A DNA stretch of 64,000 nt from Parcubacteria group bacterium (GCA_041657845.1 JBBABD010000002.1:5523-69522), one strand, 5' to 3'. Counted from the stretch's first letter, positions 8,775-18,869 are shown. Numbers and translations are program-made. The notes: generated from the letters alone by a model not told the origin.

Positions 8775-9044
8775 ATGAATTTAAGAATTATTTTAGAAAA
8801 CAAAAAGACAACCATTGAACTAAAAGAAAATAGAAAAATTATTGATGCTCTTGATATAAACGACATTAATAATTTATCAAAAATGTTACTAAAAAATATA
8901 GATTCTCTTCTTAAAAAAAATAAGATTCGAAAAGATCAGATAAAAAAAATTTCGATAAGGAGTGCTATCCCAAATTCATATACTTCCAGCCGAATTATAA
9001 AGAGCTTTAAGAAAACTTGCGATTTTGCGTTAAACCTAAAGTAG
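8775..9044 (+). CDS. small hypothetical protein, faintly TsaB-like
   Basis: 89 aa, 9 bp after the amidase gene. Lys/Ile-rich, no signal peptide. The stretch LLKKNKIRKDQIKKISIRSAIPNSYTSSRI is laid out like the core of TsaB (a helix, then a strand ending at GPGSFTGLR), but the diagnostic GPGSFTG is replaced by AIPNSYTSS. It could be a degenerate TsaB fragment or an unrelated small protein. I favour leaving it hypothetical. Confidence 0.6.
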   Translation: MNLRIILENKKTTIELKENRKIIDALDINDINNLSKMLLKNIDSLLKKNKIRKDQIKKISIRSAIPNSYTSSRIIKSFKKTCDFALNLK

Positions 9045-9102
9045 ACACTGCTTGTATTTGTGATATAATTTAGATAGATTCGTCAATGAGCTATTCAGCT
9101 GA

Positions 9103-10083
9103 ATGAAAATAAAAAAAATAAAAATAACTCTTTTGATTTTTACAGGACTCATCGTTTTCAGTTTTGCCGTTTTTGCTTTGGCCCAGGAGAACTCTTCTAC
9201 TGATAAAAATATATTTTTGGATTCCGATCAGGATGGTCTGACAAATGAGGAAGAAAAATCCTATGGAACAGATCCCCATAAAGCGGATACTGACGGTGAC
9301 GGCTATTCCGACGGAGTAGAAATTAGAAGCGGCTATAATCCCTTAAAGCCTGGCCCTAATGACAAGATTATTACCGAAAAAATTGGTTCGGGACAAGTTG
9401 CGGGAGTAGTAACCCCAGCAAACGATTCAATTACAAACGAAGAAAATCTAACTGAAGAATTAGGGATAAAAGCCACAGCCCTTTTAAACCAAAGTGCAGA
9501 AAACAACACTAATATTAAAATTGAGGATCTGGACAGCATTGTTCAACAAACTACCGAAAAAAAACTCACCTTCAATGACTTGCCCGAGATCGACAAAAGC
9601 ACAATAAAAATAAAAGAGCAGAATTATTCCAAGCTTTCTGAAGCAGATAGGACTGCCAAGGAAAAAGATGATGCGCTCCAATATTTAACTGCCATCGGAT
9701 ACATAGTAACCACAAATTCTCCTCAATCACTTCAAACTCAGGATGACATTCAAAAAATATTCAACGACATACTCAATAGCATGACCCAATTTTCCAATGA
9801 TACCAATGCTGTTCCTGAGTATTTCACCGATCTTGCTGAAAAAGGAACTTCTACGCTAGAGCAGATGAAAGATATTGAAGTTCCTGAATCAATGCTTGAT
9901 TTTCATATTAAAGGATTGCAAATGGCAAATTATGCTATTTCGCTTAAAGATGAAACCGCTAAACAAAACGATGATCCAGTTGCTATGATTTTGTCTATAT
10001 CAAAAGTAAGTAATCTATTATACCTAACAGAATCGTACGTCAGTGAAGCTTCCAGCAAAATAACTTCTTTAGGAATAAATTAA
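9103..10083 (+). CDS. secreted protein with calcium-binding thrombospondin-type-3-like repeats
   Basis: 326 aa. Signal peptide (ITLLIFTGLIVFSFAVFALAQ). Residues ~40-80 carry two Asp-rich calcium loops (DSDQDGLTNEEE and DTDGDGYSDGVE), each followed by the short G-x-(D/N)-P turn typical of these repeats. The rest is a helical domain without known motifs. Such repeats usually stiffen secreted or surface proteins. The next gene is also secreted and the two are 43 bp apart. Confidence 0.85.
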   Translation: MKIKKIKITLLIFTGLIVFSFAVFALAQENSSTDKNIFLDSDQDGLTNEEEKSYGTDPHKADTDGDGYSDGVEIRSGYNPLKPGPNDKIITEKIGSGQVAGVVTPANDSITNEENLTEELGIKATALLNQSAENNTNIKIEDLDSIVQQTTEKKLTFNDLPEIDKSTIKIKEQNYSKLSEADRTAKEKDDALQYLTAIGYIVTTNSPQSLQTQDDIQKIFNDILNSMTQFSNDTNAVPEYFTDLAEKGTSTLEQMKDIEVPESMLDFHIKGLQMANYAISLKDETAKQNDDPVAMILSISKVSNLLYLTESYVSEASSKITSLGIN

Positions 10084-10126
10084 ACCAAACAAATAACCTA
10101 TAACATCAGAAATAAAAAGCGCAATT

Positions 10127-11143
10127 ATGTCAACCCGGGCATTTCTTTCAAAAAAAATTATTAGCATCGTTTTATTTCTTGGAATTAGCCTTGCTCCGCA
10201 TTTTTGCCATGCATTTTGGCCGGCTGATTGGGCTTTAAATGCGCAAATGACGGTAATGCTAGAAACAATGCAACAACAGATTTTAGGAGCAACGATGGGA
10301 GCCCTTAAGCAAGCAGCAATCCAAACTGTAAATCAAACGGTTAACAACGCTATGTCTCAAATTACTGGGGAAAAGGGACCGAGATTCATCGTTAATTGGG
10401 ATGATTTTATCATTAGCGAGCCTCTAGACAAAGCTGAATTGTATATGAATGATTTTTTTTCCAGCGTAATCAGAGGAAGAGGGAGTAGCTCTAACTATTC
10501 AGGATTCGGAAGCGAACTTGCAATGGGAAACAATTTTACCGGCAGTAAAGTAGCTGGAGCAAGCATACTAAAAGAGGGCGTCGTTGCAGGAAATTTTACT
10601 TCAGACAGTCTTAGAGGAAACTATCTAGGCTCTCTTGAGGAAGAAGCAAAAAATCTTACTGTAAACGCGACTATTCCCGTTTGCGATATTACCAACGCTT
10701 CCGGAATGTTTAGCGGAAAAGATTGGAAAGTATTTAGCGGAGTAATCGGCAAAGACACTTGCAATAAATTCGGTTTTAATAATATTTCTACGAGCATATA
10801 TCTATCTCAAATATCCTCTCAGCAAGAAATCGCAAAAACCAAATCAGTTGCCTATCAAGGATTTAACGCGACGACATCAGGAGGTCTTGTAATAACTCCG
10901 GGATCAACCATAGCTGCCATCCAAGCTCAAGTCGAAGATTTACCTAATAAAGTACTCGCTGCTGCCAAAAGCGCCCCTGAGATAATAACCTCTCTTGTTA
11001 CCAGACTAGCCACAAAAACCATTCAACAAGGAATAGGCCAGGCACAGCAATATGTTCAAAAAGAAATAAACAACAATGTCAACAACTATTCTCAACAGAT
11101 TAAAAACCTTAACCCGGGAGAAAAATACCAATCGAAATACTAA
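10127..11143 (+). CDS. secreted hypothetical protein, Gln/Asn-rich
   Basis: 338 aa with a signal peptide ending near HFCHA. The mature part is rich in Gln, Asn and Ser, with helical N- and C-terminal stretches (MLETMQQQILGATMG; IQQGIGQAQQYVQKE) and one Cys pair region (PVCDIT...KDTCNKF). The helical periphery resembles mating-pair-formation or pilus-assembly periplasmic proteins (TrbJ/VirB5 type), but this is only a resemblance. It probably forms an operon with the calcium-repeat gene and ends at the terminator at 11166. Confidence 0.8.
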   Translation: MSTRAFLSKKIISIVLFLGISLAPHFCHAFWPADWALNAQMTVMLETMQQQILGATMGALKQAAIQTVNQTVNNAMSQITGEKGPRFIVNWDDFIISEPLDKAELYMNDFFSSVIRGRGSSSNYSGFGSELAMGNNFTGSKVAGASILKEGVVAGNFTSDSLRGNYLGSLEEEAKNLTVNATIPVCDITNASGMFSGKDWKVFSGVIGKDTCNKFGFNNISTSIYLSQISSQQEIAKTKSVAYQGFNATTSGGLVITPGSTIAAIQAQVEDLPNKVLAAAKSAPEIITSLVTRLATKTIQQGIGQAQQYVQKEINNNVNNYSQQIKNLNPGEKYQSKY

Positions 11144-11165
11144 AACAAAAGTTTCTTAGACAACA

Positions 11166-11200
11166 AAAAACGGCTTCGCCTTGGCGAAACCGTTTTTGTT
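11166..11200 (+). terminator. terminator after secreted-protein pair
   Basis: Long stem AAAACGG-CTTCGCC / GGCGAA-ACCGTTTT with a TT loop, followed by TGTTTTTG. Confidence 0.85.
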
Positions 11201-11313
11201 TTTGCGAATCTGTGCAGACTCGAACGGAAGACGCTAGACGAGACAAGGCCTCACCGCAGAACAAATCCCTTTAATGCCAACAAAACACTCTAATTTATCC
11301 CCCACTATTTAGG

Positions 11314-11387
11314 TGGGTGTATCCCGACTCGAACGGGAGACCTTTACGATGTCAACGTAACGCTCTAACCAACTGAGCTATACACCC
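11314..11387 (-). tRNA. tRNA-Val(GAC)
   Basis: On the minus strand: acceptor GGGTGTA/TACACCC, D-arm AGCTCAGTTGGTTAGAGC, anticodon loop TTGACAT (GAC), T-loop TTCGAGT, discriminator A. Confidence 0.93.
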
Positions 11388-11427
11388 AAAATATTGATGG
11401 CGGGGAACTGAGCCGAGCTAAAGATTC

Positions 11428-12393
11428 TTATGCTTCTTCCGGCTCGGGTAATATTTTTTTGATAGTCGATTTTTCTGGAGCAACTTCTTTTATTTTTTCC
11501 TCCTCCTTAACAGTCGCTATTTCCCTAAAAAACAAAAACCAGGTTGTTTGACAGAAAACTTGAAAAATTGAATTTGCTAAAAATAAAATAACAATAAATA
11601 CAAAAATGCCCAAAGAAACAGCTATAACAACTCCTATTTTTGCCAATGTAAAATACAGAACAATTCCAACTAATAAAAAAACTGTTCCAATGGATAAAAG
11701 CGCAGTTACTATTAAAATAAACAAGGCAATATTTATCGGAATAAAAAATAAAGCCATAACAATACTTGGAATTATATTTTTTCTGAAAATCTGATATCCA
11801 TTTTCAATTGAAGCTTTAATCCCTAAATTAGAAAGAACAACATAATAAATTGAGTATTTTCCGATGAAGCTGGCTAAAACCACTAAGGGAATAAAGATAG
11901 CAAGCGCAAAGAATGCAGAAAATGCTCCCAAAACGAAAGCTCTGGCAGAAAATAGAAGTGTAATAGGAATAGCCAAAACAACAAGAAGCACGAAAATAAA
12001 AAATCCTAAAATTAATCCGATAGCCAGAATTTTCCAAAAATATTTTTTTCCTTCTCTGAATCCTTCCTTGAAATTTACGCTTAATTTTTTTTCTACTTTG
12101 TCTAGAGCTTTAATCAATCCAGCTTTGGCTATTAACTTTAAAATAATAAGAGCTAAACACATCATTACAACAAATACAATAAACCCTGCGACTAGTTGCC
12201 AGTGCTGATTTAAAAAGTTTCTAAATTGTTCTTCATTTTCTCCTGCCTTTTTGCTCCATTCGCTGTTTCCTGGAAAATTAAACCTTGTTCCTCCGCCTAA
12301 AAACAGAAGCAATCCGAACCACCAGAGATATTTGTTTTCCCAGGTAATTTTCCAGGATTTTTTAATTATTTCCAGGTAGTTTACTTCTTTCAT
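11428..12393 (-). CDS. polytopic membrane protein, unknown function
   Basis: About 321 aa from ATG 12393 (MKEVNYLEIIKKSW). The longer frame from 12441 adds a Cys/Pro segment that lacks family character. Six to seven membrane helices in a pattern common to DUF-type proteins of CPR and Firmicutes (ITWENKYLWWFGLLLF... near the N-terminus). The cytoplasmic tail is charged and Pro/Glu-rich. It lies 53 bp downstream of ftsH on the same strand. No catalytic motif; transport or lipid-related roles are possible but unsupported. Confidence 0.82.
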   Translation of the reverse strand: MKEVNYLEIIKKSWKITWENKYLWWFGLLLFLGGGTRFNFPGNSEWSKKAGENEEQFRNFLNQHWQLVAGFIVFVVMMCLALIILKLIAKAGLIKALDKVEKKLSVNFKEGFREGKKYFWKILAIGLILGFFIFVLLVVLAIPITLLFSARAFVLGAFSAFFALAIFIPLVVLASFIGKYSIYYVVLSNLGIKASIENGYQIFRKNIIPSIVMALFFIPINIALFILIVTALLSIGTVFLLVGIVLYFTLAKIGVVIAVSLGIFVFIVILFLANSIFQVFCQTTWFLFFREIATVKEEEKIKEVAPEKSTIKKILPEPEEA

Positions 12394-12446
12394 TTTTCCA
12401 ACTTGTCCGCCGAAGTTTTTTGGCCTGCAAAGCTTCGACAAATAAA

Positions 12447-14264
12447 TTAACGCGGGTGGATTAACTGATCGAATTCTTCTTTTTCGATGGTTTCTTTTTC
12501 AAGAAGAGTATCCGCAATGCTTTTGAGCATTCCGGATTTTTCTTTGATTATTTTTTCCGCGGTTTTATACGCCTCATTAATAAATCTAGAAATCTCTCTG
12601 TCTATTGATTGGGCGGTATTCTCTGAATAATTTTTTTCTTCATTTATTTCTTTGCCTAGAAATATAAGCTCTTCCTTTTTTCCAAATGTTCTGGGACCCA
12701 ATTCGCTCATTCCATACCTAGTAATCATTTCTCTGGCCATCTGAGTTGCTCTTTCCAGGTCATTAGAAGCTCCTGTGGTAATGTCATCAAACTTCAATTT
12801 CTCGCTTACATATCCACCGAGCAAAACTCCAAGTTCATCAATGAAGTATGACTTAGAATGAAGCCTTCTGTCTTCTGTCGGAACCGCCATTGTATATCCT
12901 CCAGCTTGTCCTCGAGAAATAATAGAAACTTTCTGGACCGGATCAGCGTTAGAAAGAAAACTAGCCAGCAAAGCATGCCCGGCTTCGTGATAAGCAATAA
13001 CTTCTTTTTCTTTTTGATTAATTACCCTGCTCCTTCGTTCCGGACCTAAAATTACTTTTTCGATAGATTCAGCAAGTTCAGACATCTCTATAATTTTCTT
13101 TCCCCTTCTGGCAGAAAGAATAGCCGCTTCATTTACTAGATTAGCCAGATCTGCTCCAGAAAAACCCGACGTTCTTTCTGCTATAGTTCTCAGCGCTATA
13201 TTTTCACTAAGCGGTTTTCCCTTAACATGAATTTTTAAAATAGCTTCTCTTTCATTTATATCCGGAAGGTCAAGCACCACTCTTCGATCAAACCTTCCCG
13301 GCCTAAGCAATGCCGGATCAAGAACATCCGGTCTATTGGTCGCCGCAATAACAATTACATTGGTCTCGCTTTCGAATCCGTCCATTTCCACCAAAATTTG
13401 GTTAAGCGTCTGTTCTCTTTCATCATGTCCTCCGCCTAATCCTGCTCCACGATGCCTTCCAACAGCATCAATTTCATCGATAAAGACAATAGCTGGAGCA
13501 CTTTTTTTTGCTTGTTTAAACAAATCCCGAACCCGGCTGGCTCCCACTCCAACAAACATTTCCACAAATTCAGAACCGCTAATATTAAAAAATGGCACTC
13601 CCGCTTCTCCGGCCACTGCTTTGGCCATAAGTGTTTTTCCTGTTCCCGGAGATCCTAGAAGCAAAACTCCCTTAGGAATTTTGGCTCCAATCGCCAGAAA
13701 TTTTTTGGGATGCTTTAAAAATTCCACGATTTCTTTAAGTTCCTCCTTAGCTTCTTTGGCTCCCGCCACATCTGCAAAGGTAACTCGTTTTCTTTTGTCT
13801 TTTGGGTCAATCATTCTGGCTTTACTAAGCCCAAATGAAAGAGCCTGTGAATTTCCTCTCTGCGCCTGCCTCATCATAAACCAAATAAAAGCTCCGATCA
13901 AAATAAACGGCAACAGAAAAGGAAGGATGGATGTTAGCCAAAAACTAGCGGATGATTCTCCCTTTATTTGAACATCAACTTCCTGCAATTTGTCCGTATT
14001 TACTGAATAATTTTTAAGAGATTCGGTCAGCGAACTTTCTGATTCCTTAGTAGCTTTTTGTTTCGTTTCATCTTGAAGTTCTACCTGAAGATCATTGCTA
14101 GATACGGTTATTTGCTTTACTTTTCCGTCATTAATCTCGGATACCAATTCACTTAGCCCGATATCCTGAGGTTTTTGAGCAGGAGCATTATATAAAATAA
14201 ATATTCCTGATATTATCAGAAAGACAAGAATGATTATTGATACGTTTTTTATAAGCTTTTCCAT
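12447..14264 (-). CDS. ftsH: ATP-dependent zinc metalloprotease FtsH
   Basis: 605 aa. Two membrane helices ([34 protein letters not shown]) frame a small outer domain. The AAA+ module has Walker A GSPGTGKT at about residue 210, Walker B IVFIDEID, and the arginine-finger region LRPGRFDRR. The M41 protease has the zinc motif HEAGH and the third ligand in the [16 protein letters not shown] region. FtsH degrades membrane and regulatory proteins. tilS lies directly upstream, a common bacterial arrangement. Confidence 0.98.
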   Translation of the reverse strand: MEKLIKNVSIIILVFLIISGIFILYNAPAQKPQDIGLSELVSEINDGKVKQITVSSNDLQVELQDETKQKATKESESSLTESLKNYSVNTDKLQEVDVQIKGESSASFWLTSILPFLLPFILIGAFIWFMMRQAQRGNSQALSFGLSKARMIDPKDKRKRVTFADVAGAKEAKEELKEIVEFLKHPKKFLAIGAKIPKGVLLLGSPGTGKTLMAKAVAGEAGVPFFNISGSEFVEMFVGVGASRVRDLFKQAKKSAPAIVFIDEIDAVGRHRGAGLGGGHDEREQTLNQILVEMDGFESETNVIVIAATNRPDVLDPALLRPGRFDRRVVLDLPDINEREAILKIHVKGKPLSENIALRTIAERTSGFSGADLANLVNEAAILSARRGKKIIEMSELAESIEKVILGPERRSRVINQKEKEVIAYHEAGHALLASFLSNADPVQKVSIISRGQAGGYTMAVPTEDRRLHSKSYFIDELGVLLGGYVSEKLKFDDITTGASNDLERATQMAREMITRYGMSELGPRTFGKKEELIFLGKEINEEKNYSENTAQSIDREISRFINEAYKTAEKIIKEKSGMLKSIADTLLEKETIEKEEFDQLIHPR

Positions 14265-14282
14265 TTTGGTTATTTTAAAATA

Positions 14283-15242
14283 TTAATTTATCTTCGCCAA
14301 ATTCAATCTATCACCTTTCCTGGTTAGTTTCAACCCTTGAAAGGAGAACCTTTGATTCTTGCTTTTAGTACTTTTAATAATCTTTAATATTTCCTCAACG
14401 TGTGATGATTCAATATTTTTCAAGTCTCCCTTTACGAACTCAATTTTTTTTAAAATCATTCTTTTTTGCAAAGCTGGATGAAGTTTTAAAATCCAACTGG
14501 CTCTTAGAACCTCGAGCTTGTTAAGCTGTTTTCCCGATAATTCCGAAATTAAAGACATGTCTTCGAAAATATTTAGCGTGGAATCAAAAATTGTTTTCTT
14601 TATGTTGGGATTAAAATTCTTCTCAAGGATTGGAATCAATTTGTTTCTAACCTTATTCCTGAGAAATATATCCTCCTTGTTTGTTTTATCTGTCCTATAT
14701 TTTAATCTTTCGTTTTTTAAATATTCTGAAATTTCTTTTCTTGAAATTCCGAGAAGCGGACGAATAATTTTATTATTTTTATATTTCATTCCGGCTAGTC
14801 CCTGAAGTCCTGCTCCCCGGATAAGATGAATTAAAAAAGTTTCCACTTGGTCATCTTGATTGTGGGCTACGGCAACTAGATCATAATTCAATTCTTTTCT
14901 GATTTTTTCAAAAAAATCATAGCGGATATTTCTTAGAATCTCTTCACTAATATTATTTTTTTTAAAACCCCCTATTTTTAATACACTTAGCCCAAACGCA
15001 TAGTTATCTGCTAAATTTTCAACTATTTTTTCATCCTTATCCGAATCTTTTCCTCGAAGAGCATAATTTACGTGGACAATATGCAATTCTATTTCAGATT
15101 TTTCTTTTATGCCAGCCAAAATATCCAAAAGACAGACGCTATCCGGTCCGCCGGAAACACCAACAACAATCTTCGAAGTTCTTCCCCAAAGATTATTCAA
15201 GCTGGCAGTATTTTGAATTGTTTTAATTAGATTCGTCATCAT
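14283..15242 (-). CDS. tilS: tRNA(Ile)-lysidine synthase TilS
   Basis: 319 aa. PP-loop ATPase with SGGPDS (residues ~30-35) and the family motif HNQDDQVETFLIHLIRGAGLQGLAGM. It converts C34 of the CAT-anticodon isoleucine tRNA to lysidine so that AUA is read. The start overlaps the upstream kinase gene by 20 bp. The C-terminal domain is short compared with E. coli TilS. A CAT-anticodon tRNA at 28938 is a possible substrate. Confidence 0.95.
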   Translation of the reverse strand: MMTNLIKTIQNTASLNNLWGRTSKIVVGVSGGPDSVCLLDILAGIKEKSEIELHIVHVNYALRGKDSDKDEKIVENLADNYAFGLSVLKIGGFKKNNISEEILRNIRYDFFEKIRKELNYDLVAVAHNQDDQVETFLIHLIRGAGLQGLAGMKYKNNKIIRPLLGISRKEISEYLKNERLKYRTDKTNKEDIFLRNKVRNKLIPILEKNFNPNIKKTIFDSTLNIFEDMSLISELSGKQLNKLEVLRASWILKLHPALQKRMILKKIEFVKGDLKNIESSHVEEILKIIKSTKSKNQRFSFQGLKLTRKGDRLNLAKIN

Positions 15243-15795
15243 CCATTTTTAATTTTATGAAATCCATGACTTTTTTAAACACTTCTTGGATAGTAAGATT
15301 AGTGGTATCAATAACTAAATCGTAGTTTCTATCATCTCGAATGTTTATTCCATAAAATTTTAAATATCTTTCATCATCCATTTTTTTTCGCTTATTAAGA
15401 CTCTCTTCAACTTTTTTTATTGAATCAAGTTCAGCCCCTTCATTTCTGTTATTCTCTTTTTGAAGTTCCAGAAAAACTCTCTCGGCAGATTTTTTGCTAT
15501 CAACTCTAAAATAAACTTTGATTGATTTTGGAATAAAGTACCACGCCGTCCTGCTTTCAACTATGAAATCTTTTTCTTTATTCGACAGATCTACCAAATA
15601 ATCATCTACCAATTTGTCAATAGTCACATCGTCAGTTATTCCTGCATGCAATTCTTCCAGCGTAATATTTTTCTCTTTCGCTATATCTCGAAATATCTGA
15701 CCCATATAATATCTAGGGTAGTCTAGTTTCTTGGCTACCATTTGAGCAATGGTGCTTTTTCCGGATCCATGATCCCCATTAAAAGAAACAATCAT
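15223..15795 (-). CDS. cytidylate-kinase-like P-loop kinase
   Basis: 190 aa. Walker A GDHGSGKS at residues ~7-14, then YYMGQIFRDIA, the CMP/AMP-kinase-like region FIVESRTAWYF, and a lid R-rich stretch (RKKMDDERYLKFYG). This is the cytidylate kinase-2 type, shorter than typical Cmk (~225 aa). It would phosphorylate CMP/dCMP. It is between rpsA and tilS, and cmk-rpsA neighbourhood is classical, which supports the call. Confidence 0.8.
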   Translation of the reverse strand: MIVSFNGDHGSGKSTIAQMVAKKLDYPRYYMGQIFRDIAKEKNITLEELHAGITDDVTIDKLVDDYLVDLSNKEKDFIVESRTAWYFIPKSIKVYFRVDSKKSAERVFLELQKENNRNEGAELDSIKKVEESLNKRKKMDDERYLKFYGINIRDDRNYDLVIDTTNLTIQEVFKKVMDFIKLKMDDDESN

Positions 15796-15877
15796 AAAAT
15801 TTTTGTATTTTAATTATCTTTTGATTATAATCAAAAATGGACGCGATGTCCATTCTTGAAAGGTTACCTATTCGATC

Positions 15878-17188
15878 TTATTTCTCTTCCTTTTTAGCTT
15901 CTTTTTTGACAGATTTTCCTCCTTTTTTATCCTTTTTTTCTTTCTTGTCTTCCTTTTTGTCTTCTTTTTTTTCTTTCTTTTCTGCCTTTTTCTTTTTTTC
16001 TTCTTTAATCAGCATTAGTCCCATGCGATGTCCCTTTGGCTCAATGGAAAGAATTTTCCATTCATATTTCTCTCCAGCCGTAAGAACTTCCTCCATTTTT
16101 CTTTCCGGATAAACTTCTCGAAATTCACTTACATGAGCTAGTCCGTGAATGTCTTTGTCCAGATACACAAATGCTCCGAAAGGATTGATTTTATCAACCT
16201 TGCCTTCAACGGTGTCTCCCACTTTGTATTTCTTTTCAATTTCACCCCAAGGATCTTTTTTGAGAGCCTTCATAGAAAGAGAGATCCTGGTATCATCAAT
16301 TCCAATAATTTGAGCCTCTACCCTGTCTCCGGTTTTCGCTACTTCTCTCGGATTATCAATAAGCTGCCAAGCTAACTCTGAAATATGCACCAGACCCTCT
16401 AGCTTGTCAGTTTCGTTTTGAGAATCTTTTTTGGCAGGCGGCAAAAATTTAACAAAAGCGCCAAAATCAACTACTCCGCTAATTTCTCCCTCAACCACAT
16501 CACCGATTTGAAGCTGAGAAACAACTTTTCTTTCTTTTTCACTCATCGCCGCTTTTTCGCTGACAATCAGCTTTTCAGCATCTCTGTCGGCATCAATTAT
16601 CTTTACATTAATTTCTTTTCCTACCAATCTTTTGAGAAGTTCCAAAATCTTATTTTTGTCTCCATCTTCAACTCTTGGATAATGTTCACTGGAAAGCTGA
16701 GAAACAGGCAAAAATCCATTAATTCCGTTAAGTTCAACCAAAAGCCCTCCTCTATTAGCATCCGATACCTTGGTTGCCACAACATCTTGCGTATCCTTTT
16801 TGGATTCCAAATCATCCCATGATTTTCCATAGGATGCTTCTCTGATTGATAATTCAATATATCCATCTTCATTTTCAATATCAACAAGAGTCGCGCTTAC
16901 TTTATCTCCTTTTTTTATTTTATTGACGCCTAACCCATCTTTGACTTCTTTTCCCAGAACAATTCCGGTTCCGAGAGGATCCAAGTCAAGCAAGATGTAA
17001 TTGGAATAAACTTCAATTACTTTTCCTTCCAAAACATCTCCAATATTAGGAACTTGGATCGGATTTGCATCCAGAAGTTCTTCCATTGAAGATATCTTTG
17101 TACCGCTTTTCTTTTTTGAACCTTTTGCATCCTTGTCTTCTTTTATTTTATCGACTTCTTCAGCCAATTTGTCTAAAATATTCGCCAT
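15878..17188 (-). CDS. rpsA: 30S ribosomal protein S1 (S1-domain repeats)
   Basis: About 436 aa from ATG 17188 (a GTG precedes it). Four S1 RNA-binding repeats are visible: GDVLEGKVIEVYSNYILLDL; DVVATKVSDANRGGLLVEL; GDVVEGEISGVVDFGAFVKF; GDTVEGKVDKINPFGAFVYL. The C-terminus is a Lys/Glu run of ~45 residues, giving a long GA/CT-biased DNA stretch. S1 melts mRNA at the ribosome, which is relevant to the highly structured leaders in this window. It is the first gene of an apparent rpsA-kinase-tilS-ftsH run. Confidence 0.93.
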   Translation of the reverse strand: MANILDKLAEEVDKIKEDKDAKGSKKKSGTKISSMEELLDANPIQVPNIGDVLEGKVIEVYSNYILLDLDPLGTGIVLGKEVKDGLGVNKIKKGDKVSATLVDIENEDGYIELSIREASYGKSWDDLESKKDTQDVVATKVSDANRGGLLVELNGINGFLPVSQLSSEHYPRVEDGDKNKILELLKRLVGKEINVKIIDADRDAEKLIVSEKAAMSEKERKVVSQLQIGDVVEGEISGVVDFGAFVKFLPPAKKDSQNETDKLEGLVHISELAWQLIDNPREVAKTGDRVEAQIIGIDDTRISLSMKALKKDPWGEIEKKYKVGDTVEGKVDKINPFGAFVYLDKDIHGLAHVSEFREVYPERKMEEVLTAGEKYEWKILSIEPKGHRMGLMLIKEEKKKKAEKKEKKEDKKEDKKEKKDKKGGKSVKKEAKKEEK

Positions 17189-17474
17189 CACTACAAATAT
17201 ACAAATTTTCTACAAATCTACAAATAATCTGTACCAATTTGCATTTTTTAATAATTAAATATACAGCACCTACAAATTACAATTTTATAAAAATTTGCTC
17301 ACGTTCTTTAAGTTACAAATTTGTATATTTGTAATTGATTTGTAATTCGTAGTAACAAAAAAATTCCCTAAAAATAGGAAACTACCAAGAAACGAACCCA
17401 AGGATTAAAACCATCCTTTTTATTCAATTTTCCTAATAATTAACCTTAGAATCAGCTTACCATTCTATGCTCAT
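17189..17474. repeat. AT-rich TACAAAT repeat tract
   Basis: The 286-bp gap upstream of rpsA holds no gene. Bases ~17193-17350 are irregular repeats of TACAAAT and its complement ATTTGTA in both orientations. The rpsA promoter must be inside it. Related low-complexity tracts occur at 29016-29100, 38380-38499, 39006-39048 and 43545-43676. Confidence 0.75.
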
Positions 17475-18401
17475 TTAGTCAATGTTTTTGAGAAAAACGT
17501 TAAAATCTTCCGGAAGCGGAGCTGAAAACCTGAATTTTTTCCCGAAAAGAGTAAAGTCAGTTTCTTCAGCATGAAGAAGCTGTCTTTTTGCCAAAATATT
17601 AGCTTTTATTGACTTTAACTTATATAATTTGTCTCCCACAACTGGATGCCCGATAGAAAAAAGGTGAATTCTGATTTGATGCATTCTTCCGGTCAAAGGA
17701 CGAGCTTCCACCAAAGAATAGCTGTTAAATCTTTTGAGCTGCTTGTATTCCGTTACTGCGCCTCGAACCTTGGTTTTTGTCTTGGCTCCGGCAATGGATT
17801 GTTTTTTATAACTTTCCGATCTGGCAATGGCTTTAGTTATAATTCCCTTTTTATCTTTAAGTTGTCCATAAACAATAGCGACATATTTTTTGTGAATCTT
17901 TCTTTCCTGAAACATTTCCTTAAGCTCATCGAAAGTTTTTTGATTTCTGGCAATAATCATAACTCCGGAAGTATCCTTATCGAGTCGATGAACAATTCCC
18001 GGACGAAGATATGCTCCCAGCGATTCATCGTGCACATCTTTGATTTCCGGAAATTTTGAAACCAAAGCATTGGCCAAAGTGTTTTTTCTTTCATTGCTGT
18101 CGGGATGAACTTGGATTCCGGCTTGCTTGTTGATAACGATTATATTGTCATCGCTATAAATAATGTTTAGTTTTATTCCATCATTCGGGATTACTTCCTC
18201 TCTTTTAAAAGAAACATTGGATTCGATTTCATCATTTTCTTTGAGCTTGTAGCTAGGTTTTATGATCTCTTTATTTACTAAAATTTTTCCTTCTTTAATA
18301 TTTCTGATTATTTCACCTCGGCTCAGCGAAAAAAATTCCTGCGCCAGGAACTTATCAATTCGGACTCCAATATTATTTTCGGCAACTTTAATTATCTTCA
18401 T
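17475..18401 (-). CDS. rluD: RluA-family 23S rRNA pseudouridine synthase
   Basis: 308 aa. N-terminal S4 RNA-binding domain (GVRIDKFLAQEF...GKILVNKEIIK). The catalytic domain contains RPGIVHRLDKDTSGVMIIARN, the RluA signature with the catalytic Asp in HRLDKDTSG, and LTGRMHQIRIHL. It isomerises uridines in rRNA; the layout matches RluD best, though RluC cannot be excluded. Confidence 0.92.
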   Translation of the reverse strand: MKIIKVAENNIGVRIDKFLAQEFFSLSRGEIIRNIKEGKILVNKEIIKPSYKLKENDEIESNVSFKREEVIPNDGIKLNIIYSDDNIIVINKQAGIQVHPDSNERKNTLANALVSKFPEIKDVHDESLGAYLRPGIVHRLDKDTSGVMIIARNQKTFDELKEMFQERKIHKKYVAIVYGQLKDKKGIITKAIARSESYKKQSIAGAKTKTKVRGAVTEYKQLKRFNSYSLVEARPLTGRMHQIRIHLFSIGHPVVGDKLYKLKSIKANILAKRQLLHAEETDFTLFGKKFRFSAPLPEDFNVFLKNID

Positions 18402-18411
18402 AAGATTTTTG

Positions 18412-18495
18412 TGCCCAGGAGAGGACTCGAACCTCCAATCCCTTGCGAGAACTAGCTCCTAAGGCTAGCGCGTATACCAATTCCGCCACCTGGGC
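18412..18495 (-). tRNA. tRNA-Leu(TAG)
   Basis: 84-nt class II tRNA. Acceptor GCCCAGG/CCTGGGC, anticodon loop CTTAGGA (TAG), variable arm TCTCGCAAGGGA, T-loop TTCGAGT. Confidence 0.93.
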
Positions 18496-18500
18496 ATTTC

Positions 18501-18794
18501 TTATTTTATAATACTTCTCAATCTATTCGCTTCTTGCTCAACCGGACCGCTATTATCATACTCTCCATGATGGCGAGTTTCATCTCCGTAAGTATTCTTC
18601 TTCTGATCCAAATGCAAATTTGCTATAAGATTAGCGTCTTCCAAATGGCAATAGATATGAAATCTGGGATAACCGCTTCTGGCCATTGGTAAAACAAAGC
18701 TCATTTCGTTGCCTTCGTTTTTTTGAAAAATATATCCCGCTCGCCTGAAAACGCTTACCGGACTTTCTTTAATTTTTTCGAAAACTATTTTCAT
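18501..18794 (-). CDS. small conserved hypothetical protein
   Basis: 97 aa, between two tRNA genes on the same strand. Soluble, with a compact alpha/beta look: MKIVFEKIKESPVSVFRRAGY, then MSFVLPMARSGYPRFHIYCHLE, and a His-rich DETRHHGEYDN stretch. The paired His residues could bind metal. No family recognised. Confidence 0.75.
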   Translation of the reverse strand: MKIVFEKIKESPVSVFRRAGYIFQKNEGNEMSFVLPMARSGYPRFHIYCHLEDANLIANLHLDQKKNTYGDETRHHGEYDNSGPVEQEANRLRSIIK

Positions 18795-18795
18795 G

Positions 18796-18866
18796 TCGGG
18801 ACACTGAGAATCGAACTCAGTCTACACGAACCCGAATCGTGTGTACTACCGGTATACTATGTCCCG
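18796..18866 (-). tRNA. tRNA-Pro(CGG)
   Basis: Acceptor CGGGACA/TGTCCCG, anticodon loop TTCGGGT (CGG), T-loop TTCGATT. The leading C1-G72 pair fits tRNA-Pro. Confidence 0.9.
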
Positions 18867-18869
18867 TGA

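Noticed and set aside
11204..11265. Possible decayed tRNA next to tRNA-Val
   Set aside because: ACTCGAACGGAAGAC resembles the tRNA-Val T-arm region, but no cloverleaf can be drawn.
13336..13971. 211-codon frame opposite ftsH
   Set aside because: Antisense shadow of ftsH with no SD.
15837..16112. Phe/Ser-rich plus-strand frame opposite rpsA
   Set aside because: Antisense of the Lys/Glu-rich rpsA tail.
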